This document shows positions 57,031 through 64,000 of a stretch of DNA of 64,000 nt, in pieces. The stretch's first letter is position 1, and each line of letters starts with the position of its first letter. A program made the translations under genes and the position numbers. The notes below the pieces were generated by a model that made no database searches, had not been told where the DNA came from, and saw nothing but the letters and a program-made list of their open reading frames with translations. Source of the stretch: Cylicocyclus nassatus (Eukaryota; Nematoda; Chromadorea; Rhabditida; Strongylidae); contig CATQJL010000112.1 of assembly GCA_958299035.1 (NCBI GenBank), forward strand, positions 57,395,823 to 57,459,822. The letters run 5' to 3'.

Positions 57031-57545
57031 TTACTAAATTATTACTGTTTCAAGTAATCATAACTATATGACTCTAGGCAACTAAGACTAGTTCAGAGGA
57101 GTTACATTCTGAAAAATGAAGGAACTGCAAAAAGGAGACGCATAACGAATGCTTGTTTTTCAGTCTGGACAAGTTGCGAAAAGTAAAAAATCTGAAGTTC
57201 CTTATAGTGGATTCATTGTACTAAAGTTTGATGAAAGAATACTCAGTTGAAAAGAATCAAGAAGTATGTGAGCTCTTAAATGATTTTTGAACGCCTTTCA
57301 AACACGCCTTCCATGTCTCTTGCAAGATGTTACCTTTTCTTGTATCTACAGAGCGTAATATGAGATGAGACTCCTGAGCCTAACGAATGCTAAGAAAGAT
57401 GCAAGGTTGTTTCGAAGCTGAGGAATATAAGCTTGAGTGAGCACGCCGCTCGGGAACTTGGAATGGACAGGAATGAGCTTAGGAAGAATGGCAGAATATG
57501 CGAGCTCATGCTGCAAATGGGTTGATTTTACAAGGAGAGCTACCT
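57031..57545. other. No gene recognised
   Basis: No exon, terminal repeat or motif was supported here. Confidence 0.35.
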
Positions 57546-57551
57546 ATCTTA

Positions 57552-57980
57552 GCTCGGCCTTTTGGCAAGGGACAAATGGATTCTGAATTAACTATCAACG
57601 CTGATTCCAAATATGCTATTCCTAGCTGCCGCCACCCTTCCGAAACCAGTTGTCGGGTTTTTCCTGGGCATGGCATACTACTGAACATGGGAAGACTGCT
57701 TGTTGATAAAAGTCTGCAAGAAAAAGGTGCTAAGACATCGAAATAATACAAATCCAGTTTTTTTTTCATTGAAAAGAAGCAAAACGCAAGTATATTAGCA
57801 CTTAGGTGATGATGCCGTGATACCAGTAAATCAGTGCGTATGCCAATCTTGCGCAGGAAAAAAGTCCGTAACTCAACTTGCTCCGGATTACTACTCGGCA
57901 GCTAGGAATAGCATATTTGGAATCAGCGTTTGAAGCTGATTCAGAATATATATATGTCCCTTGCCAAAAGGCCGAGTGAG
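57552..57980. mobile_element. MITE with TTA target duplication
   Basis: GCTCGGCCTTTTGGCAAGGG at the left is answered in reverse by CTCGGCCTTTTGGCAAGGGA at the right end region. TTA flanks both ends (57549-57551 and 57981-57983). It shares ordered internal blocks with 19935-20355. Non-coding. Confidence 0.78.
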
Positions 57981-57983
57981 TTA

Positions 57984-58715
57984 GGGAGCATCCCTGTTTA
58001 GTAATGTTAACGATTGTTTTTGCAGACTTTGAGCAAAAGTGGGTAACCTCGAGTCATTTGTAACTTAATATGTGAGATTGCACACTAAGCCCTATTAGCG
58101 AAGGCAACATTAATTACTACTAACTTTCCAGTGCAACATTTTCTAGCTTAGCAAAGTTTAGAAATGTGTTCTATCAACTAACATATAACCAGCAAGAACA
58201 AAACAGACCGGGAAACAAGGGGAAATTACTGGAAATAAGCAGCTTCCAGTTTTGTAGTTCGTCAGTTAACGTGTATAGTGTGCACTACGCATATTAAGTT
58301 AGGAATGACCCGACGATATGTAGGTGTAAATAAGCTGTTGCCTCCACTGCTTTGTGAAGTGAATCACTGATCGCTCTTCGTTACTGTAGGATTATGGTAA
58401 TAACGTCTAGCATGTGGATCCATTGTGAAATATGCCATTTGGCAATTTTTTAATCAAAAATCTGAAAAATTGTGTACTAGGTTCGGCAGGCTGATTGCAC
58501 TACATAACTTTTTACAAAAGTTTTCATCTTTTTTGACGGTGTGATCACATTTCTGACAAATGCTGGGATTTCAGGCTTTACGGCTTACCTGGAAGAGCTT
58601 AGGAAAGGAGAATTAGAGTTATAGAAAAAAGTGGAATTCTCATATTCGAAATCAGCGGCTTGCACTATCTTAGCATATGAGTTTTTGACTTGTTTGATTT
58701 TGTTCCAAGGCAGCA
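57984..58715. other. No gene recognised
   Basis: AT-rich sequence with only short frames. Confidence 0.35.
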
Positions 58716-58717
58716 TA

Positions 58718-59401
58718 CTCAGGGACTCGCACCGTGCGGGCGGCCAGCGACGAACTTACAATCGCTCGTTGGTGTGTGCGATCGTACGGTCGTCAAGGGC
58801 CGTTAGCACGGTTAACGTGGGGCGCCCGCACGGTTTCTAATGCTCGCCGCTTGCGCGGGGAAGGTCGGCCGCTCGCTTGCTGCTGGAATAGGTTTATATG
58901 GAGTATTTTAACCATTTTTCTTAGGTATGCTAAGCATTTTCACATCCTGGGAACACGGATCAATGCCTGCCGCACTACCCAAACTTTCTATGGAGAAGCC
59001 CACACCATTACTCTTGATAACTGTAGCCTCACACAGGTTCATTCCAGCTTTGCGGTGAAGGAAAATGTTGCTAACACGATAGTCGACGCTTAGCCAGACT
59101 AAACGCTGCGTCGTATCTCATGCAGGTACCGTTTACGCTCACAGTGTGTGAAAATAATGAGCCGAAGGTAGAGGTCACTGTTGGCCGCTTGCACGGGCAA
59201 ATGTTTGCCGCCCGATCGAACGGACGCATTGCCTGCCGCTTGCACGGTCGATTTTATTGCGTGCCGATCGAACGGGTAGACTGTCTTCCGCTTGCACGGC
59301 ATTTTCATTGTTGACCGCACGCACAGTAAATCAAAAACTATGCAGTGCGCTCAGGCGGAGGAGCTTTAATGAGGACCGCCCGCACGGCGCGAATCCCTGA
59401 G
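58718..59401. mobile_element. CTCAG-ended element with GC-rich internal repeats
   Basis: CTCAGGGACTCGCACCGTGC at the left is answered in reverse by CTCAGGGATTCGCGCCGTGC at the right, with TA at 58716-58717 and 59402-59403. Inside, CCGCTTGCACGG recurs at 59185, 59236 and 59288, alternating with CGATCGAACGG at about 59213 and 59265. This gives a 51-52 bp periodic array. There is no transposase. Confidence 0.78.
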
Positions 59402-59497
59402 TATGTTCTCCAATGGCCTAAAATCCTTGTCGAAGTTCCCACCGTAATCCTGCAATAATGAAGAGTGATGATGATTCACTCTATACCGCGAATCTAG

Positions 59498-59945
59498 CAA
59501 GGAAATGGTCAGAAGTCGAAGTGGCCAATCCAAACAAGCTGCATACCATTCGATGCAGCATAGAACGCTGACAAATCTGCCATACGTATCTGCAAAAGCC
59601 TTTATAGGCGAATTTATGAGCAGCTTTACTGCGGAGTAAATCGTACACAAAAAATGCGAGATTAGACACACTGTTGCCCTTTTAGCCAATCTTTGAGTAT
59701 AGGCCATATGAAGAGAACTACTTGTATGTTTTAGTCCAACTGAGCCGAGAGTGGCTTTGTACGGCCAAGTTTGACTCTTACACGCACGATTTCTTAGCAA
59801 AATAATGGCCTTTAACGGCTTAAAATTTCATCCACAAAAGCGCTCTGCAGATAAGGAAAGCAGATTTAGAGTCTGCGTATCATACTGCATCTAACGGTAT
59901 GTGCTTTGCTTGAATTGGCCACTTCGATTTCTGACCATTCCCTTG
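59498..59945. mobile_element. Harbinger-like MITE
   Basis: CAAGGAAATGGTCAGAAGTC at the left is answered in reverse by CAAGGGAATGGTCAGAAATC at the right, then CGAAGTGGCCAAT in both. The flanks are TAG and TAA, a diverged 3 bp duplication. It is a close relative of 14058-14519. Confidence 0.8.
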
Positions 59946-60099
59946 TAAGTTGAACCTCGCTCCACAATTCGGTTCCTCAAACTCGGCGAAAGGTATAAAA
60001 GCAAGGGATTTATTAACGATCGAACAGTGTTCACATTTTTTGGGACATTCTGCATGGCCGAAAAGTTTACTTGCTCAGACCGTCCTCTTTCCAAGTCAG

Positions 60100-60800
60100 C
60101 CTAATACGGCGCACAGATTGACTTGCACAGATAGTACGATCGGAAGACTTTGAAGTTGAACTTTAGGAACAAGGTCTGATCCCGTCCCTTATGCTTAATA
60201 ACTCCAATCAAGATACCACAAAGGTAAACATTCGTTTTGTCCAGTGGTAAATAGTCGAGAAGGAAATTGAAGCCTCTCATGTCGCAGATTCTCAAGAATT
60301 TTTGCTATTTCTATGTTGTTGTTTTTTTCAATTACCTCAAATTGGTTTTCGCTTTCCTTTCACAACAAATAGATTTTGATATCGTCAGCAAACATTCGGA
60401 TTTTTAGCTCGGAATGCGTAGTTAGGAAAGTGGGTATTCCAGCGGTTTAGACGAGAAAAAGAAGCGGTCATTGTATGTCTTCTTGCACTCCGCCTTTATA
60501 ATAATTTTGCTCAAGTAACAATTCCCAACTGGCATGGTCATACCACGATCATGTAGGTAAGTGGTTAACCAGGACAAAAGTTGACGGCGCATGCCATAGT
60601 CCTCAAGTTTTAGGAATAATATACAGTGATCGACTTTGTCAAAGGCTTTAGATAAAGCAAAGCAGATAATACCAACTGTTCTCCACCTCCAGTCGTATAT
60701 AGATTCACAAAGCAAGGTTATAGTGGATTTACAGGGTGAGAAGTCATACTGCACCACAGGAATGATTTTGGTTCTTGTCAATCCAGTCAAGCGGTATGCC
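60100..60800 (-). pseudogene. CR1/Jockey-like LINE reverse transcriptase fragment
   Basis: The minus strand reads FSPCKSTITLLCESIYDWR, then ALSKAFDKVDHCILFLKLED and LLSWLTTYLHDRGM at 60500-60700, and KIRMFADDIKIYLL near 60370-60410 after stops. SKAFDKVDH is the conserved first catalytic aspartate block, and FADD is the second. Poorly preserved sequence continues to about 60100. It resembles the LINE split at 32260-36690 and is inactive. Confidence 0.82.
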
Positions 60801-61181
60801 TTCTATGAGTTTTTAAGTATATTCCCTAAGATCGCAGTGATACTATTAGGTCGTAACGTAGGTTTTGTCACGCTTGAAGAAAAAAGCTTTCGTAACTTTT
60901 CAAAAGTTTTTTTTCACCTTCAAATTGAGTGAAGGTTTGTAGCTTTGCTGTATAGACGTGCCACATACGAAAAGTCCAATTTTCTAGTTTTTAAAATAAT
61001 TTCTGATTTATATTAAGCAAATTCCCAACTTGCGTTGCTAACAAGCCTAGACTTCCAAACTGACTTCACATTTGATATCAATGTCCCCGTTTTGCCAAAG
61101 TTCCGAGATATTTTTCAAAAAGAAAATGGAAAGTGTCACAAAACTTACGGTTGTAGCGGTGGATTTGGATTTGATTTGGAT

Positions 61182-61811
61182 TTGCGGGATTTGCGGAATT
61201 TAGTTATAACTTCTTCTAGAACAACTATATTTGGAATCTGCAAGAAGACTGGGCTTCAGCTTGATGAGACGAATCTTTTGGTACACATTATGCCCGTTTC
61301 CCATGGTGCATTGTATCGTACCGCCAAGTATTATGAGATTATCAAGACTTATTATCTTATATATAAAGCTGAATGTATGTCTGTCTGTCTGTACGTATGT
61401 GCGGAATAGAAATTTTTTTTCTGAACCGATTTGGACCAAACTTGGCACACATATACTTCGAGGCAGGGAGCGTGTCATAGGCTACTTTTCGTTAACGATC
61501 GATATCGATTTTATCGATTTTTTGCAAAATTTGAGTCACAGGGCTGGGAGTTGGCACAGGGGGTAATCGAGCATGCTGATTACAAATATATTATTGACAG
61601 GCCCGGGCGGAGCCGGGTTTGCCAACTAGTTGCTCATATAAACAAATTTTGAAATAACAAAGTAGTATCATATGTCTACCATATCACTATAGACTAGGGG
61701 CATAACGTATGCTAAAAGATTCGTCTCATCAAGCTGAAGCCAAATCTTCTTGCAGATTCCAAATAAAGTTGTTTTAGGAGAAGTTACAGCTAAATCCTGC
61801 AAATCCCGCAA
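61182..61811. repeat. Inverted repeat with arms of about 120 bp
   Basis: TTGCGGGATTTGCGGAATTT at the left is answered in reverse by TTGCGGGATTTGCAGGATTT at the right. Further paired blocks include CAACTATATTTGGAATCTGC, AGCTTGATGAGACGAATC and ATTATGCCC. The loop between the arms contains a Helitron-like insertion. Confidence 0.75.
61355..61629 (+). mobile_element. Small non-autonomous Helitron
   Basis: It begins TCTTATATATAAAG directly after an A. It ends CTAG directly before a T, with a GC hairpin (CCCGG-GCGGAG-CCGGG, 61602-61617) about 10 bp upstream. These are the Helitron signatures: a 5' TC, a 3' hairpin then CTRR, insertion between A and T, and no target duplication. A (TGTC)n run, ATCGATATCGATTTTATCGA and GGGCTGGGAGTTGGCACAGG lie inside and recur at 17560-17830 and 55230-55460. 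It has no Rep/helicase gene. Confidence 0.75.
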
Positions 61812-62690
61812 TTTTGGCCAGATTCCACTGATATAGCTGTTGTTACAACCTAAGTGTCACAAGACTTACGCCACGACCTGATAATGCCGAAAATTGGAAA
61901 GAGTGCTGGGATGTTTGCATTTAAATATAGAGCTCAGCGCTTCTTTCCAAAGCCCATACACCTTCCCCCGCAGCAGAGACACACTGAAAACAAGAGGGAG
62001 ATAAAAGCATAGAGAGCTTGCGCACTTACGATGTGCAATCTGGGGGATTTCATCATTAAAACATTTAATTTTGTCTGCAATTTTCTTAAAACATCACGGA
62101 CATTCGTTGGGTCAACTATCAAATTTGAGCAACAGCTGATATACAATATTCATAAAGGATCAAGTGAGGGCATACCCTTGATACATAGAGCCACGTACTC
62201 TGGTAACCTTCACTTTGAGGGCTATGAGGGGACACAACCTTCACCTGGAAAAAAAATAAAAGCATCCGGGGCTTCTCCCTCGACGTTATTATCTTTATTA
62301 TCCTGACTGTATCGGAACGAATGTTAATGAAGCAAATATAGGGAATAATATCCCTAGCTTATTTCAGCGAAACCGAGAATTCGCGTTTTCATAGCCTTTT
62401 TTACGTTAAAGAGAAGGTTTCTGTGGAATTTTCACCGAAATTCAGGACAACATTTCTCAGTTAACCTCTCATTTGACCAAAAAGAGTTTCAGAAGTTTAA
62501 AAAAGCTATTGGAGTTAAATAAAAACGAGAAACTGCGCTTAGTTCTTGCGCAGAGAATCGCGCACGAATACGCTGTCTATCTCGTTAATGAGTGGTTTTC
62601 AAAGCTTGGGACGTTGTCAATTCTCCTCGTCGTGTCATGACGATCAGAATGATATATAATGTTGCAAGATTTCGCTGAGACCCCGCTGAG
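61812..62690. other. No gene recognised
   Basis: No protein motif or terminal repeat is supported. A 17 bp direct repeat (GTGTCACAAGACTTACG here, GTGTCACAAAACTTACG at 61133) brackets the inverted repeat upstream. Confidence 0.35.
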
Positions 62691-62696
62691 ATCTAC

Positions 62697-62811
62697 ACCA
62701 GAGCCAAATGCCCCGTCGGCTCTGGTCTGCCTCCGCTGCTCGTCTGCGTCTCCGCGTGCTGCGCGCTACCTCGCTACCCCAAACGCGGGGCGCGGGGCAT
62801 TTGGCTCTGGT
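62697..62811. repeat. Palindromic MITE
   Basis: ACCAGAGCCAAATGCCCCG at the left is answered by CGGGGCATTTGGCTCTGGT at the right, a perfect 19 bp pairing. The GC-rich middle (CGCTGC, GCGTGCTGCGCGC) pairs partly. No gene. Confidence 0.85.
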
Positions 62812-62814
62812 ACC

Positions 62815-63710
62815 CTTTTCTTCGCTGTTTCGAACCCAAATTTTGCAAGCTATATATCATTTTGAAGCTCTTGATTTCTATTTTCACGCTGACGACGTCC
62901 CAGAACCACATTTTTTGATTTGATCTAGAAATCCGGTAAAAACCTTGTTTTCAAAAATCTCTTGTTTTTCCCCAAGTTTAGCTCTTTTCACGCGGTTTTT
63001 TCGTGCATTCTATAGATCTTGCTTGTGTTCATAATGCTGACAACCACCCAGCCGTTATCTCTTCGATTATGGTGGAGTTTGCGAAAAATTGTAAAAAGTG
63101 CGTTTTTCTTTACCTTGTTCTGTTTCAGTGTTTTCGCATCGATTTTTTTCCAGCTTGGGCGATTGTTGCTCAGAACAACAAGCGCAACAATCCAGACAAC
63201 GTCCCAGGAAACAGGAACGTCAATGCGGGGGTAAAAATCTAAAGGACGCATCAAAAGTCAAATCCCCGTGTTGCGAATTGCTGGTCCAGGAGCGAAAACT
63301 TGCGCTCTGAAAAGCCGCCAAATGAAAGATTTCAAACTTTATTGCAGCATTTTCATCCGGTTTACAGCGTTTCTTTTACTTTTTATATCTGTTTTGCGTC
63401 ATTTTCTCTTTTCTGACCTTCTTCAAACAACCTTCACTATTTTATGACGTCAGATGTTAAAACAACCTTCACTTTTGGCGCCCTGTCTCTAGACTATCGA
63501 AGGTATGAGTGAGGGCAACAGTGATGTTGTTGTTAGGATTTTTATTTCAAAAAACCTTCAAAATAAGTGCACTGCTCATCAGGTTCTTCCTTATTTGTAT
63601 GTTGCCATGCACAGCAGAGAAATTGGGCAAAATTTGTCGACTTTTTTTGGTAGCTAAAAATAAGACATTTATAGAGCTTACGATTTACTAGATAACCGAA
63701 TATGGTAGTT
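62815..63710. other. No gene recognised
   Basis: Overlapping frames at 62988-63310 on both strands carry no motif I recognise. Confidence 0.35.
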
Positions 63711-63715
63711 GTATT

Positions 63716-63792
63716 CCTACAAACTTTATGAAGTGAAAAGAGCTCCTCTTCTACCTACAAACTTTATATAGTGAGAAGAGCTCATCCATCTA
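63716..63792. repeat. Short tandem duplication of about 38 bp
   Basis: CCTACAAACTTTATGAAGTG and CCTACAAACTTTATATAGTG begin two adjacent units, each containing AAGAGCTC. Confidence 0.8.
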
Positions 63793-63867
63793 TTCTAACA
63801 GGTTCTGTGGGAGGTACCGCTTCAGCTTATTATGACTGTTACATTTTTAGCTAGAATATTGATAATA

Positions 63868-63912
63868 ATAATAATAGTAATAGTAATAATAATAATGATA
63901 ATAATAATATTC
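63868..63912. repeat. (TAA)n microsatellite
   Basis: An imperfect run of AAT/TAA units interrupted by single G substitutions. Confidence 0.95.
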
Positions 63913-63975
63913 CAATGGAAGTGCTAAAAATACCGTATATCAATAATATACGGCATTTTTGCACAATTCCATAGG
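63913..63975. repeat. Hairpin/foldback
   Basis: TCCAATGGAAGTGCTAAAAA then TACCGTATAT is answered by ATATACGGCATTTTTGCACAATTCCATAGGA in inverse, with a loop of about 8 bases and few mismatches. It abuts the TAA microsatellite. Confidence 0.75.
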
Positions 63976-64000
63976 AGTTGCACAAAAATTCTGATAGAGG

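Noticed and set aside
1..64000. tRNA, rRNA and SL1 spliced-leader genes
   Set aside because: I looked for GGTTCGA-type tRNA arms and the GGTTTAATTACCCAAG leader and saw none, but a covariance-model search was not possible.

Overview
The window looks like nuclear DNA of a nematode, most likely a clade V (strongylid, hookworm-like) parasite. The host-like coding pieces are short exons separated by 44-54 bp introns with TTTCAG/TTGCAG-type acceptors. The one recognisable host gene belongs to a spermidine-synthase-fold methyltransferase family that is expanded in nematodes. The repeats are RTE and CR1/Jockey-like LINEs, mariner/Tc1, hAT, Harbinger-like MITEs and a Helitron. There are no bacterial operons, no ribosome-binding sites and no long open frames. 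This taxonomic call is inference from gene style and repeat content.

Host genes. (1) A plus-strand methyltransferase-domain gene has three exons at 12041-12652 and three more at 30637-30977. Exon ends, splice phases and protein family order all fit one gene split by an intron of about 18 kb (12653-30636) that is packed with transposons. The first exons are not recognised. (2) A plus-strand gene of unknown function has exons 51762-51964, 52039-52205 and 53788-53865, with matching splice phases. A complete but dead mariner sits in its second intron. (3) A weak minus-strand exon pair lies at 1447-1989.

Layout. 1-6 kb: foldbacks and a GTGGCCG-type composite element. 8.7-11.3 kb: a 126 bp palindrome and several tandem or degenerate duplications. 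12-31 kb: the split gene, its giant intron holding an RTE, Harbinger-like MITEs, two hAT elements and a Tc1-like element whose right terminal repeat is cut by a hAT. 32-36.7 kb: a four-level nest (LINE, hAT, mariner-type element, palindrome). 37-50 kb: DNA-transposon MITEs, several with exact 8 bp, TAA/TTA or TA target duplications. 51-54 kb: the second gene with its mariner. 55-64 kb: further MITEs, a LINE fragment, and a small Helitron inside an inverted repeat.

No functional operon-like system is visible. The most informative content is the repeat stratigraphy, because interrupted elements and duplicated target sites allow insertions to be ordered, together with the gene that appears to span 18 kb of transposons. 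All boundaries were read by eye. Exon calls rest on splice phase and family recognition, without transcript data.
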